This document shows, piece by piece, positions 6,042 through 14,012 of a DNA stretch of 21,734 nt. Below the pieces are notes generated by a model that searched no databases, was not told where the DNA came from, and was given only the letters and a program-made list of their open reading frames with translations. Position 1 is the stretch's first letter, and each line of letters starts with the position of its first letter. Source of the DNA: an uncultured Bacillaceae bacterium (lineage in GTDB: Bacteria; Bacillota; Bacilli; Bacillales; Alkalibacillaceae); the NCBI GenBank assembly GCA_937958375.1, contig CALGNY010000130.1:1-21734 (forward strand), in the 5' to 3' direction. Position numbers and translations under genes: made by a program.

Positions 6042-6353
6042 ATGCATGTAAAGAAAGGCGATAAAGTACTCGTAATTTCAGGAAAAGACAAAGGAAAAGA
6101 AGGTACCATTTTAGAAGCTTATCCGAAGAAAGAACGTGTTTTGGTTGAAGGTGTTAACTATGTCAAAAAACACGCACAGCCTTCTCAAGATAACCCGCAA
6201 GGTGGAATTTTGACAATCGAAGCACCCATTCACGTGTCCAACGTGATGCCAATCGATCCGAAAAGCGGCGAGCCAACTCGTGTAGGATACGAAGTGAAAG
6301 ATGGCAAAAAAATTCGGATTGCCAAGAAATCGGGCGAAGCTTTAGATAAATAG
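6042..6353 (+). CDS. rplX: 50S ribosomal protein L24
   Basis: An assembly-initiator protein that binds the 5' part of 23S rRNA. The product has 103 residues, as in Bacillus. A KOW motif lies at about 3-30 (KKGDKVLVISGKDKGKEG), followed by KERVLVEGVNYVKKHAQPS. GGGAGG lies before the ATG, which is chosen over an out-of-frame ATG four bases later. A weak promoter-like sequence (TTGTTT 5977, TATAAT 6001) lies just upstream at the end of rplN. Confidence 0.98.
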   Translation: MHVKKGDKVLVISGKDKGKEGTILEAYPKKERVLVEGVNYVKKHAQPSQDNPQGGILTIEAPIHVSNVMPIDPKSGEPTRVGYEVKDGKKIRIAKKSGEALDK

Positions 6354-6379
6354 TCTAGCGTCGAAAGGAGGGCTACAGA

Positions 6380-6919
6380 ATGAATGAATTGAAAAGAAAG
6401 TATAAAGAAGATATCGTTTCTGGTTTGGTTGAAAAGTTCAACTATAGTTCAGTAATGCAAGCACCTAAAGTTGAGAAAATCGTGATCAACATGGGTGTCG
6501 GTGATGCGGTTCAAAACTCAAAAGCATTAGACAATGCGGTTGAAGAACTAGCGACTCTATCAGGTCAAAAACCAACAATCACTCGTGCGAAAAAATCAAT
6601 TGCAGGTTTCCGTTTGCGTGAAGGTATGCCAATCGGTGCCAAGGTAACGCTTCGAGGAGAGCGCATGTACGACTTCCTTGAAAAGCTAATCGCTGTTTCC
6701 TTGCCACGTGTGCGTGACTTCCGAGGAATCTCCAATAAAGCATTTGACGGACGAGGTAACTATACACTAGGTGTCAAAGAACAATTGATCTTCCCAGAAA
6801 TTGATTACGATAAAGTGAATAAAGTTCGTGGAATGGATATCGTAATTGTGACCACTGCTGAAACAGATGAAGAAGCCCGTGAACTTCTTACGCAATTAGG
6901 AATGCCGTTCAAACAATAA
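6380..6919 (+). CDS. rplE: 50S ribosomal protein L5
   Basis: It binds 5S rRNA with L18 and contacts the P-site tRNA and the 30S head. The product has 179 residues, the family length, starting MNELKRKYKEDIVSGLVEKF. APKVEKIVINMGVGDA (about 28-43), KPTITRAKKSIAGFRLREG (about 64-82) and the C-terminal DIVIVTTAETDEEARELL are characteristic. AAAGGAGGG precedes the ATG. It follows rplX in the standard spc order. Confidence 0.98.
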   Translation: MNELKRKYKEDIVSGLVEKFNYSSVMQAPKVEKIVINMGVGDAVQNSKALDNAVEELATLSGQKPTITRAKKSIAGFRLREGMPIGAKVTLRGERMYDFLEKLIAVSLPRVRDFRGISNKAFDGRGNYTLGVKEQLIFPEIDYDKVNKVRGMDIVIVTTAETDEEARELLTQLGMPFKQ

Positions 6920-6945
6920 CGTGAACGAAAAAAGGAGGGTAATTC

Positions 6946-7131
6946 GTGGCTAAAAAATCAATGGTTGTCAAACAACAACGTAAACAAAAATACCCAGTAC
7001 GTGAATATACACGTTGTCAACGATGTGGACGTCCACACTCAGTAATCCGTAAATTCAAGCTATGCCGTATTTGTTTCCGTGATTTAGCACACGCAGGACA
7101 AATTCCTGGTGTCAAAAAAGCTAGCTGGTAA
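6946..7131 (+). CDS. rpsZ: 30S ribosomal protein S14, type Z (zinc form)
   Basis: A head protein needed for late 30S assembly. The 61-residue product is the short zinc-ribbon form, with C24-x2-C27 and C40-x2-C43, rather than the longer cysteine-free form (about 89 residues) used under zinc shortage in Bacillus. The sequence SVIRKFKLCRICFRDLAHAG is almost invariant. Translation starts at GTG, 5 nt after AAAGGAGGGT. Presence of this form implies a zinc-dependent ribosome; a paralogue could exist elsewhere. Often also named rpsN. Confidence 0.97.
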   Translation: MAKKSMVVKQQRKQKYPVREYTRCQRCGRPHSVIRKFKLCRICFRDLAHAGQIPGVKKASW

Positions 7132-7161
7132 ACCCCATTGTAGGGAAGGAGGTAAAAAGTT

Positions 7162-7560
7162 ATGGCAATGACAGATCCAATTGCAGATCTATTGACTCGT
7201 ATTCGGAACGCTAACGTAGCACGCCATAGTCAGTTGGAAGTTCCGGCTTCTACTTTGAAAAGAGAAATCGTCGATATTTTGAAACAAGAAGGTTTCATTC
7301 GTGACTACGAATTCATTGAAGATAATAAACAAGGTGTTTTGCGCTTGTTCTTAAAATATGGCCAAGATAACGAACGTGTCATCACAGGCATTAAACGAAT
7401 CAGCAAACCAGGTCTACGTGTCTATGCGAAAGCAGATGAGCTTCCTCGCGTATTGAATGGCCTTGGAATCGCTGTGGTTTCAACTTCAAAAGGTGTTTTA
7501 ACGGATAAAGAAGCTCGCAGGCAAGCAGTCGGCGGCGAAGTCTTAGCATACGTTTGGTAA
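7162..7560 (+). CDS. rpsH: 30S ribosomal protein S8
   Basis: A primary 16S rRNA-binding protein of the 30S platform and, in E. coli, the translational repressor of the spc operon. The product has 132 residues, as in Bacillus. MAMTDPIADLLTRIRNANV begins it, and the rRNA-binding C-terminal segment VISTSKGV-like VVSTSKGVLTDKEARRQ with GGEVLAYVW at the end is intact. AAGGAGG lies 9 nt before the ATG; a second in-frame ATG at 7168 is a less likely start. No S8-binding mimic was recognised near rplE. Confidence 0.98.
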   Translation: MAMTDPIADLLTRIRNANVARHSQLEVPASTLKREIVDILKQEGFIRDYEFIEDNKQGVLRLFLKYGQDNERVITGIKRISKPGLRVYAKADELPRVLNGLGIAVVSTSKGVLTDKEARRQAVGGEVLAYVW

Positions 7561-7589
7561 TAGAAACAGTAAGTCAGGAGGTGGAATGA

Positions 7590-8126
7590 ATGTCTCGTAT
7601 TGGTTTAAGACCACTCGATCTACCAGAAGGTGTAGAGGTTAAAGTGGACGGTCTGACTGTATCAGTCAAAGGACCAAAAGGTGAACTATCTCGTGAAATC
7701 CACGAAGATATGAAAGTCAACGTAAATGATAACCAGGTCGTTGTCGAACGTCCGAGTGACAATAAATTGCATCGTTCATTGCATGGAACGACACGAAGCA
7801 TCGTAGCCAACATGGTTGAAGGTGTTTCCAAAGGGTTTGAGAAAGCACTAGAAATCAGTGGTGTTGGGTACCGTGCACAAATGCAAGGGAAGAAACTAGT
7901 CGTAAACGCTGGATATTCCCACCCAGTCGAAATCGATCCGATGGAAGGCATTGAAATCGAATGCCCGACGAACACAAGAGTTGTCGTCAAAGGAATCGAC
8001 AAAGAAAAAGTAGGCGCAACAGCGGCTAACATTCGTGCGATCCGTACACCTGAACCTTATAAAGGCAAAGGGATTCGTTATGAAGATGAATATGTACGTC
8101 GTAAAGAAGGTAAAACTGCGAAATAA
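7590..8126 (+). CDS. rplF: 50S ribosomal protein L6
   Basis: It binds the sarcin-ricin region and the factor-binding platform at the base of the stalk. The product has 178 residues (about 179 in Bacillus), with two homologous halves. MSRIGLRPLDLPEGVEV opens it, VSKGFEKALEISGVGYRAQM (about 79-98) starts the second half, and RTPEPYKGKGIRYEDEYV is the conserved C-terminus. AGGAGG precedes the ATG. The order S8-L6-L18 is standard. Confidence 0.98.
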   Translation: MSRIGLRPLDLPEGVEVKVDGLTVSVKGPKGELSREIHEDMKVNVNDNQVVVERPSDNKLHRSLHGTTRSIVANMVEGVSKGFEKALEISGVGYRAQMQGKKLVVNAGYSHPVEIDPMEGIEIECPTNTRVVVKGIDKEKVGATAANIRAIRTPEPYKGKGIRYEDEYVRRKEGKTAK

Positions 8127-8159
8127 CATCCGTTAAGAGACAGAAAGGAGTGACGAAAA

Positions 8160-8522
8160 ATGATTACGAAGCAGGATAAAAATGCGACTCGTAAGAAGCG
8201 TCACCAACGTGTACGCCGTAACCTATCCGGTACTGCAGAGCGTCCGCGTTTGAGTGTATATCGTTCAAATAAACACATTTATGCTCAGTTAATCGATGAT
8301 CTAGAAGGTAAAACTATCGCTAGTGCTTCTACTGTCGATTCTGAACTTAATCTGGATACAACAGGCAATGTTGAAGCTGCCAAACAGGTTGGCGAATTGA
8401 TCGCAAAGCGTGCGGTGAGTGAAAACGTCAAATCCGTGGTGTTTGACCGTGGAGGTTACTTATACCATGGCCGCGTCAAAGCGTTAGCGGATGCAGCCCG
8501 TGAAAACGGATTGGAATTTTAA
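8160..8522 (+). CDS. rplR: 50S ribosomal protein L18
   Basis: A 5S rRNA-binding protein that, with L5, anchors the central protuberance. The product has 120 residues, equal to Bacillus. The basic N-terminus (KNATRKKRHQRVRRNLSG), RPRLSVYRSNKHIYAQLIDD (about 29-48) and the C-terminal DRGGYLYHGRVKALADAARE are typical. AAAGGAG lies before the ATG. It is flanked by rplF and rpsE with short gaps. Confidence 0.98.
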   Translation: MITKQDKNATRKKRHQRVRRNLSGTAERPRLSVYRSNKHIYAQLIDDLEGKTIASASTVDSELNLDTTGNVEAAKQVGELIAKRAVSENVKSVVFDRGGYLYHGRVKALADAARENGLEF

Positions 8523-8547
8523 TTGAACGACAAAGGAGGGAAATGAA

Positions 8548-9051
8548 TTGGCTCAACCAATTGATGCAAGCAAACTAGATATCGAAGAACGTGTAGTAAC
8601 CGTAAACCGTGTAGCTAAAGTTGTGAAAGGTGGTCGTCGTTTCCGTTTCACAGCATTAGTTGTGGTAGGAGATAAAAATGGCCATGTCGGCTATGGTACT
8701 GGGAAAGCACAGGAAGTTCCTGATGCAATCAAGAAAGCAATTGAAGACGGCAAGAAAAATATGATTCGCGTACCGATCATCGGAACAACGATTCCTCATG
8801 AAATTCATGGACAAATCGGCGCAGGAAACGTCCTATTGAAGCCTGCTGCTGAAGGTACCGGGGTTATTGCTGGCGGACCAGTCCGTGCTGTATTGGAACT
8901 TGCTGGTATAGGAGATATCCTTTCTAAATCATTGGGTTCAAATACACCAATCAACATGGTTCGTGGAACAATTCAAGGACTAAAAGAACTGAAAACTGCA
9001 GAAGAAGTAGCAAAATTACGTGGTAAGTCAGTCGAGGAACTGAGAGGATAA
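8548..9051 (+). CDS. rpsE: 30S ribosomal protein S5
   Basis: It works in translational fidelity at the 30S mRNA entry side with S4 and is the target region of spectinomycin resistance changes. The product has 167 residues (166 in Bacillus). The N-terminal double-stranded RNA-binding-like domain carries VAKVVKGGRRFRFTALVVVG (22-41), with the KGGRR loop unaltered. GTGVIAGGPVRAVLELAG is the second domain. The start is TTG, fixed by GGAGGG (8535-8540) 7 nt upstream and by the S5 N-terminus; a nearby ATG at 8543 is out of frame. TTG on an essential gene may lower initiation. Confidence 0.97.
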   Translation: MAQPIDASKLDIEERVVTVNRVAKVVKGGRRFRFTALVVVGDKNGHVGYGTGKAQEVPDAIKKAIEDGKKNMIRVPIIGTTIPHEIHGQIGAGNVLLKPAAEGTGVIAGGPVRAVLELAGIGDILSKSLGSNTPINMVRGTIQGLKELKTAEEVAKLRGKSVEELRG

Positions 9052-9063
9052 GGAGGGATTTAC

Positions 9064-9246
9064 ATGGCTAAACAATTAGAAATAACCCTCACACGGAGTG
9101 TCATTGGAAGCAAACAAGATCAGCGTAAAACTGTCGAAGCACTGGGTCTGAAAAAAAGACATCAAACAGTCGTTCACGAGGATACACCGGTTGTTCGTGG
9201 AATGATCAATAAAGTATCCCATCTTGTTCAAGTAGATGAGAAATAA
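9064..9246 (+). CDS. rpmD: 50S ribosomal protein L30
   Basis: A small 50S surface protein near domain II. The product has 60 residues (59 in Bacillus). MAKQLEITLTRSVIGSKQDQ starts it, and RKTVEALGLKKRHQTVVHED (about 21-40) and RGMINKVSHLVQV are family-typical. It begins 12 nt after the rpsE stop, with AGGAGGG in the gap. The order rpsE-rpmD-rplO is conserved. Confidence 0.98.
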   Translation: MAKQLEITLTRSVIGSKQDQRKTVEALGLKKRHQTVVHEDTPVVRGMINKVSHLVQVDEK

Positions 9247-9274
9247 CAAGATTTAATGAAGAGGAGGTGCTCGA

Positions 9275-9709
9275 ATGAAACTTCATGAATTGAAAGGTAG
9301 ACCACGTAAGAGAAGAAACCGTGTAGGGCGCGGCATGGCTACAGGAAACGGAAAAACGTCAGGTCGTGGACATAAAGGCCAAAAAGCACGTTCAGGCGGC
9401 GGAGTACGTCCAGGATTTGAAGGTGGCCAAATGCCATTATTCCAGCGTTTGCCGAAACGTGGTTTTACGAATATTCATCGTACAGAATTTTCAATCGTAA
9501 ACTTGGAAACATTGAACCGTTTTGATGAAGGTACGGAGGTCACTCCTGAACTTCTAGTGGAAGAAGGCGTTGTCAGCAAGTTGAAAGCAGGCGTCAAAGT
9601 TCTAGGCAATGGTAGCTTAGATAAAAAATTGACTGTTAAAGCGCACAAGTTTTCTGCTTCAGCGAAAGAGGCAATTGAAGCTGCAGGCGGTCAAACTGAG
9701 GTGATCTAA
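9275..9709 (+). CDS. rplO: 50S ribosomal protein L15
   Basis: A late-assembly 50S protein bridging 23S rRNA domains. The product has 144 residues (146 in Bacillus). The N-terminal half is a long basic, glycine-rich extension (RGMATGNGKTSGRGHKGQKA, about 19-38) that threads into rRNA, followed by GFEGGQMPLFQRLPKRGF (about 48-65) and a globular C-terminus. AGGAGG precedes the ATG. Its TAA overlaps the secY ATG by one base (TAATG). Confidence 0.98.
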   Translation: MKLHELKGRPRKRRNRVGRGMATGNGKTSGRGHKGQKARSGGGVRPGFEGGQMPLFQRLPKRGFTNIHRTEFSIVNLETLNRFDEGTEVTPELLVEEGVVSKLKAGVKVLGNGSLDKKLTVKAHKFSASAKEAIEAAGGQTEVI

Positions 9710-11001
9710 TGTTCAGCACATTTATCAATATGTTTCGCGTAGCTGACATTCGTCGGAAAATCCTTTTCACCTTGGGCGTCCTCATCGTTTTTCGCTTAGG
9801 AACATTCATACCGGTTCCGTTTACGGATAAGGATGCGATGACGATGATGAATGAAGTCAACGCGTTTGGCTTCATTGATACATTTGGAGGGGGCGCATTA
9901 AGTCAGTTCTCGATTTTTGCGATGGGTGTATTTCCATACATCACCGCAATGATCATTATGCAGCTACTTCAAATGGATGTCGTACCGAAGTTTACCGAAT
10001 GGCGTAAACAAGGTGAACAAGGAAGAAAGAAACTGACTCAAGTTACGCGTTATGGAACAGTTGCTCTTGCTTTCCTTCAAGGGATTGGTATGTCTGTCGG
10101 TTTTAATGCCATGACAGGTGGGTCATTGATCAGCAATCCGAATATCATGACTTATTTCGTCATCGCAGTCGTCCTGACAGGCGGTACAACATTCTTGATG
10201 TGGTTAGGAGAGCAGATTACGGAGTATGGTGTCGGAAACGGGATCTCAATCCTCATTTTCGCAGGGATTATCGCTGGTTTCCCGAATGCCTTGAACCAAT
10301 TATATGAACAATTCATTTCAGGTGCAGGCGATCAGTTATTCATTAACCTGGCGATCTTGGCGATTATTCTATTGGTTGTCATCGCAGTCATCGTGGGTGT
10401 CATTTTCATCCAACAAGCATTGCGTAAAATACCAATCCAATACGCTAAGCGTACAGTGAACCGCTCACCTGTTGGAGGACATTCCGCACATTTACCATTG
10501 AAAGTAAATGCGGCAGGGGTCATTCCGATTATCTTTGCAATCTCATTTGTAATCGCACCTCAGACCGTAGCAGGATTCTTTGAAGGTAATCAGTTTGCCT
10601 CAACGGTTCAATATATATTTGATTATACCCAACCAATTGGCATGGTTATATACGTCGGTTTGATCATTGCCTTTACGTATTTCTACACATTTGTTCAAGT
10701 GAATCCTGAGCAAATGGCAGAGAACCTACAAAAGCAAGGTGGCTATGTACCTGGAATCCGTCCGGGTAAAAACACCGAAACGTACTTGACGCGAGTCATT
10801 TATCGTTTGACGTTTGTAGGGGCATTGTTCTTGGCTGTCGTTTCGATTTTCCCGATTATCTTGGGAAGCATCGCCAATCTGCCAGCAGCTGTTCAAATCG
10901 GCGGAACGAGCTTACTGATTGTTGTCGGTGTTGCTCTGAATACGATGAAACAGTTGGAAAGCCAGTTGGTAAAACGACACTACAGAGGATTTATCAAATA
11001 A
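9709..11001 (+). CDS. secY: Protein translocase subunit SecY
   Basis: The channel-forming membrane subunit of the SecYEG translocon. The product has 430 residues (431 in Bacillus), with the expected pattern of about ten hydrophobic segments. The first lies at about 17-37 after FRVADIRRKILFTLGVL. IGNPNIM-like loop regions, GEQITEYGVGNGISILIFAG and the cytosolic loop QYAKRTVNRSPVGGHSAHLP before segment 7 are recognisable, as is VNPEQMAENLQKQGGYVPGI. The C-terminus KRHYRGFIK is typical. It is translationally coupled to rplO by TAATG. Placement inside the spc operon ties translocon supply to ribosome supply. Confidence 0.98.
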   Translation: MFSTFINMFRVADIRRKILFTLGVLIVFRLGTFIPVPFTDKDAMTMMNEVNAFGFIDTFGGGALSQFSIFAMGVFPYITAMIIMQLLQMDVVPKFTEWRKQGEQGRKKLTQVTRYGTVALAFLQGIGMSVGFNAMTGGSLISNPNIMTYFVIAVVLTGGTTFLMWLGEQITEYGVGNGISILIFAGIIAGFPNALNQLYEQFISGAGDQLFINLAILAIILLVVIAVIVGVIFIQQALRKIPIQYAKRTVNRSPVGGHSAHLPLKVNAAGVIPIIFAISFVIAPQTVAGFFEGNQFASTVQYIFDYTQPIGMVIYVGLIIAFTYFYTFVQVNPEQMAENLQKQGGYVPGIRPGKNTETYLTRVIYRLTFVGALFLAVVSIFPIILGSIANLPAAVQIGGTSLLIVVGVALNTMKQLESQLVKRHYRGFIK

Positions 11002-11035
11002 ATCGTCGGTAGAATGTGAGAGCGAGGGGAAAGAT

Positions 11036-11686
11036 ATGAATCTAATTTTGATGGGCTTGCCTGGTGCCGGTAAAGGAACCCAAGCAGAAAAAATCGTAGA
11101 AAAATATGCAATCCCTCATATTTCAACTGGAGATATGTTCCGTTCTGCGATCAAAGAAGGAACACCATTAGGAAAAGAAGCAAAAACGTATATGGATAAA
11201 GGGGAATTGGTTCCGGATGAAGTGACGATCGGGATCGTCAAAGAACGGTTAGCGAAAGATGATTGTCAAAAAGGTTTTCTGTTGGATGGCTTCCCTCGTA
11301 CAGTAGCGCAAGCGGAAGCATTGGAAAACCTGTTGGATGAGTTGAATACAAAACTCGATTACGTGTTGAATGTTCAAGTGCCAACAGACAAATTAGTCGA
11401 ACGTCTGACCGGACGACGCATTTGCCCGACATGTGGAGCAACGTACCATGTTGAATTTAATCCACCGAAAGAGCCAGGCATTTGCGACAATGATGGTACG
11501 GAATTGATTCAGCGTGAAGACGACCAACCGGAAACGGTCAAGAATCGTCTTGACGTAAACATGGAACAAACCCAGCCTTTATTGGACTTTTACGAAGATA
11601 AAGGTTACCTCGTCGACATTGACGGTGACCAAGAAATCGATCAGGTTTTCAAGCAAATCGATGATACTATCGGAGGCTTGGCATAA
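11036..11686 (+). CDS. adk: Adenylate kinase
   Basis: It catalyses ATP + AMP = 2 ADP in the cytosol. The product has 216 residues, the long form with a full LID domain. The P-loop GLPGAGKGT is at 7-15, AMP-site residues STGDMFR at 30-36 and DGFPRT at 84-89. The LID has a zinc site formed by C130, C133, C150 and D153, typical of Gram-positive enzymes. The ribosome binding site is the purine run GAGGGGAAAG just before the ATG. It lies between secY and map, and map begins directly at its stop. Confidence 0.98.
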   Translation: MNLILMGLPGAGKGTQAEKIVEKYAIPHISTGDMFRSAIKEGTPLGKEAKTYMDKGELVPDEVTIGIVKERLAKDDCQKGFLLDGFPRTVAQAEALENLLDELNTKLDYVLNVQVPTDKLVERLTGRRICPTCGATYHVEFNPPKEPGICDNDGTELIQREDDQPETVKNRLDVNMEQTQPLLDFYEDKGYLVDIDGDQEIDQVFKQIDDTIGGLA

Positions 11687-12433
11687 ATGATAATTTCTAA
11701 AACACCGCGTGAGATTGACCTCATGCGGGAAGCGGGAAGAATTGTTGGTCTGACACACCAAGAGATGCAAAAGCATATCAAACCTGGTGTGACGACAAAA
11801 CAATTAGATGACATTGCGGAGAAGTTTATACGCAGCAAGGATGCACGACCATCCTTTAAAGGATATAATGGTTTTAAAGGGAGTATCTGTGTTTCTGTCA
11901 ATGAAGAGCTGGTTCATGGGATTCCAGGTAATCGCACACTCAACAACGGAGATATTGTGACATTGGACATCGGAGCCGAATACAAAGGCTATCACGGTGA
12001 TTCCGCATGGACATATCCGGTCGGTGAAATTGATGAAGAGACCCAAAAACTCCTTGAAGTCACGGAAGCATCCTTGTTTGAAGGATTAAAAGAAGTCGCT
12101 CCTGGAAAACGTCTGACCGATATTTCACATGCCATTCAATCGTATGTTGAGCCATATGGCTATACCATCGTCAGAGAATATGGCGGGCATGGGATTGGCC
12201 AAGATCTCCATGAAGACCCACATATATCAAACTTCGGTTTACCGAATAAGGGACCACGACTGAAAAAAGGTATGGTCCTGGCAATCGAGCCGATGGTCAA
12301 CGTAGGCGAGCGCTATGTCCGGACGTTGAAGGACGGTTGGACGGTCGTTACGGAAGATGGTAAAAACTGTGCTCACTTTGAACATACGATTGCTGTTACA
12401 GAAGATGGTTATGAAATTTTAACAAAAGCTTAA
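11687..12433 (+). CDS. map: Methionine aminopeptidase, type I
   Basis: It removes the initiator methionine from nascent proteins at the ribosome. The product has 248 residues, equal to B. subtilis Map. The five dinuclear metal ligands are visible: D94, D105, H168, E201 and E232, with the substrate-site H77 in VHGIPG. There is no N-terminal zinc extension. The ATG follows the adk TAA with no gap, and GGAGG lies in the adk C-terminal codons, so the two are likely coupled. Confidence 0.98.
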   Translation: MIISKTPREIDLMREAGRIVGLTHQEMQKHIKPGVTTKQLDDIAEKFIRSKDARPSFKGYNGFKGSICVSVNEELVHGIPGNRTLNNGDIVTLDIGAEYKGYHGDSAWTYPVGEIDEETQKLLEVTEASLFEGLKEVAPGKRLTDISHAIQSYVEPYGYTIVREYGGHGIGQDLHEDPHISNFGLPNKGPRLKKGMVLAIEPMVNVGERYVRTLKDGWTVVTEDGKNCAHFEHTIAVTEDGYEILTKA

Positions 12434-12454
12434 GTTAAGTGAAGGTGATTGTGA

Positions 12455-12778
12455 TTGAGCGATGGAGAATCGGGAAGTCCTAGAATAGGCCAGTTTGTCC
12501 AAATCAAACGGGGCCGTGAACTGAGTCAGTATGCGATTATTATTGAAATCATCGATGATAAGTTCGTCATGTTGGCTGATGGTGACAAAAGGAAATTTGA
12601 CCGACCGAAAAAGAAAAATCTTCACCATGTGGAGCTGCTCGATCATGTTTCCCCAGAAGTCGAAAAAAGCTTGCGGGAAACAAACCGAGTAACAAATGGT
12701 AAGCTCCGATTCGCAATATCGAAATTTGTTAATGAAACATTGGCAGATTGGAAGAAGGGAGATTCTCTCAATGGCTAA
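12455..12778 (+). CDS. ybzG: KOW-domain RNA-binding protein between map and infA
   Basis: The 107-residue product has a KOW-like segment at about 9-45 (IGQFVQIKRGRELSQYAIII, then MLADGDKRKFDRPKKKN), the fold used by L24, L14e and NusG for RNA contact. The rest is conserved in style with the small gene in the same position in Bacillus (ybzG; the symbol is given by position and resemblance). Its role is not established. The start is TTG, with AAGGTGA 6 nt upstream and an in-frame TGA just before it, so no longer start exists. The last 8 nt overlap infA. Position inside a translation operon suggests a ribosome- or RNA-linked task. Confidence 0.9.
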   Translation: MSDGESGSPRIGQFVQIKRGRELSQYAIIIEIIDDKFVMLADGDKRKFDRPKKKNLHHVELLDHVSPEVEKSLRETNRVTNGKLRFAISKFVNETLADWKKGDSLNG

Positions 12779-12989
12779 AGACGATGTAATCGAAATGGAA
12801 GGAACGGTCCAAGAAACTTTACCGAACGCAATGTTTAAGGTAGAGTTGGAAAATGGACATGAAATCCTTGCCCATGTTTCTGGTAAGATCCGTATGCACT
12901 ATATCCGAATCTTACCCGGTGATAAAGTGACGGTAGAAATGTCACCGTACGATTTATCAAGAGGACGAATCACTTATCGTTATAAATAA
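12771..12989 (+). CDS. infA: Translation initiation factor IF-1
   Basis: An OB-fold factor that occupies the 30S A site during initiation. The product has 72 residues, the family length: MAKDDVIEMEGTVQETLPNA, then FKVELENGHEILAHVSGKIR and a C-terminus ending DLSRGRITYRYK. The ATG at 12771 was chosen because it matches the family start and is preceded by AAGGGAG; an open frame reaching back to 12696 runs through the preceding gene. It overlaps the KOW gene by 8 nt, so coupling is likely. Confidence 0.98.
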   Translation: MAKDDVIEMEGTVQETLPNAMFKVELENGHEILAHVSGKIRMHYIRILPGDKVTVEMSPYDLSRGRITYRYK

Positions 12990-13021
12990 ATGAAGACTCC
13001 GATCTAAAAGGAGGTAAGATC

Positions 13022-13135
13022 ATGAAGGTAAGACCGTCAGTTAAACCTATTTGTGAAAAATGTAAAGTTATCCGCCGTAAAGGAAAAGTTATGGTGATTT
13101 GTGATAATCCGAAACACAAACAAAAACAAGGATAA
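13022..13135 (+). CDS. rpmJ: 50S ribosomal protein L36 (zinc form)
   Basis: The smallest ribosomal protein, on the 50S subunit. The 37-residue frame reads MKVRPSVKPICEKCKVIRRK and continues to KHKQKQG. C11, C14, C27 and H32 form the zinc ribbon, so this is the zinc-containing version. AAAGGAGGT lies 7 nt before the ATG. The order infA-rpmJ-rpsM is standard in Bacillales. Confidence 0.97.
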   Translation: MKVRPSVKPICEKCKVIRRKGKVMVICDNPKHKQKQG

Positions 13136-13158
13136 TCAAAAGGAGGTGCCATCCACTA

Positions 13159-13524
13159 ATGGCTCGTATTGCAGGAGTTGACGTACCACGTGACAAACGT
13201 GTAGTCATCGCGTTAACTTATATCTATGGAATCGGAAAATCTACAGCACAAGAAGTTTTGAAAGAGTCCGGCGTTTCTGAAGATACACGTGTACGTGATT
13301 TGACAGAAGACGAATTGTCAAGCATCCGTAAAAACATTGAGAACTTCACTGTTGAGGGTGACCTTCGCCGTGAAACTTCTTTAAATATCAAACGATTGAT
13401 CGAAATTGGTTCTTACCGTGGAATCCGCCATCGTCGTGGATTGCCTGTTCGTGGACAGAAAACGAAAAACAACTCTCGTACACGTAAAGGCCCACGCCGT
13501 ACGATCGCGAACAAGAAAAAATAA
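13159..13524 (+). CDS. rpsM: 30S ribosomal protein S13
   Basis: A head protein that makes bridges to the 50S (B1) and contacts P-site tRNA by its tail. The product has 121 residues, equal to Bacillus: MARIAGVDVPRDKRVVIALT, the helix-hairpin-helix YIYGIGKSTAQEVL (about 22-35), and the basic tail RHRRGLPVRGQKTKNNSRTR. AAAGGAGGT precedes the ATG. It forms the S13-S11-alpha order of the alpha operon; S4 is absent here, as in Bacillus. Confidence 0.98.
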   Translation: MARIAGVDVPRDKRVVIALTYIYGIGKSTAQEVLKESGVSEDTRVRDLTEDELSSIRKNIENFTVEGDLRRETSLNIKRLIEIGSYRGIRHRRGLPVRGQKTKNNSRTRKGPRRTIANKKK

Positions 13525-13549
13525 GTAACTGAAGGAGGTTAAAAGCATC

Positions 13550-13942
13550 ATGGCTAAAAACCAAACAACACGCAGAAAAAAACGTGTGAAAAAGAATATA
13601 GAGTCTGGTGTGGCACACATTCGTTCAACGTTCAATAACACGATTGTGACCATTACAGACACAGCCGGAAATGCAGTAGCCTGGAGCAGTGCTGGAGCGT
13701 TAGGTTTTAAAGGCTCTCGGAAGTCCACTCCATTTGCAGCTCAAATGGCAGCAGAAGTAGCGGCGAAATCAGCTCAAGAGAACGGCATGAAAACAGTTGA
13801 AGTTGCAGTTAAAGGCCCTGGAGCTGGACGTGAAGCAGCGATTCGCTCTTTGCAAGCAGCTGGTCTTGATATCACTGCCATTGTGGACGTTACACCAGTT
13901 CCACACAACGGTTGCCGCCCACCAAAACGTCGTCGTGTTTAA
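13550..13942 (+). CDS. rpsK: 30S ribosomal protein S11
   Basis: A platform protein next to the mRNA exit and E site. The product has 130 residues (131 in Bacillus). The basic N-terminus precedes GVAHIRSTFNNTIVTITDTA (about 20-39), and VTPVPHNGCRPPKRRRV is the hallmark C-terminus; its Asn-Gly is the site that forms isoaspartate in E. coli. GGAGG precedes the ATG. A 165-nt gap with a promoter separates it from rpoA, the widest gap inside the main array. Confidence 0.98.
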   Translation: MAKNQTTRRKKRVKKNIESGVAHIRSTFNNTIVTITDTAGNAVAWSSAGALGFKGSRKSTPFAAQMAAEVAAKSAQENGMKTVEVAVKGPGAGREAAIRSLQAAGLDITAIVDVTPVPHNGCRPPKRRRV

Positions 13943-13958
13943 TGGATAGTATAGTAAG

Positions 13959-13987
13959 TTGTCAGCCCGTCTATAATGGGATATGAT
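13959..13987 (+). promoter_or_regulatory. Internal promoter before rpoA
   Basis: TTGTCA (13959-13964), a 17-bp spacer and TATGAT (13982-13987), five of six matches in each hexamer. It lies in the unusually long rpsK-rpoA gap, and transcription would start near 13994, about 114 nt before rpoA. A perfect TATAAT at 13972 has no usable -35 and is a less likely alternative. Confidence 0.6.
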
Positions 13988-14012
13988 GATGAAATAAGCT
14001 AGCACGGTCAAA

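Noticed and set aside
12696..12770. Longer N-terminus for infA
   Set aside because: IF1 starts MAKDD at 12771 with its own Shine-Dalgarno; the extension overlaps the KOW gene.
13972..13977. Perfect TATAAT as the rpoA -10
   Set aside because: No -35-like hexamer lies 16-18 bp upstream; TATGAT at 13982 pairs correctly with TTGTCA at 13959.
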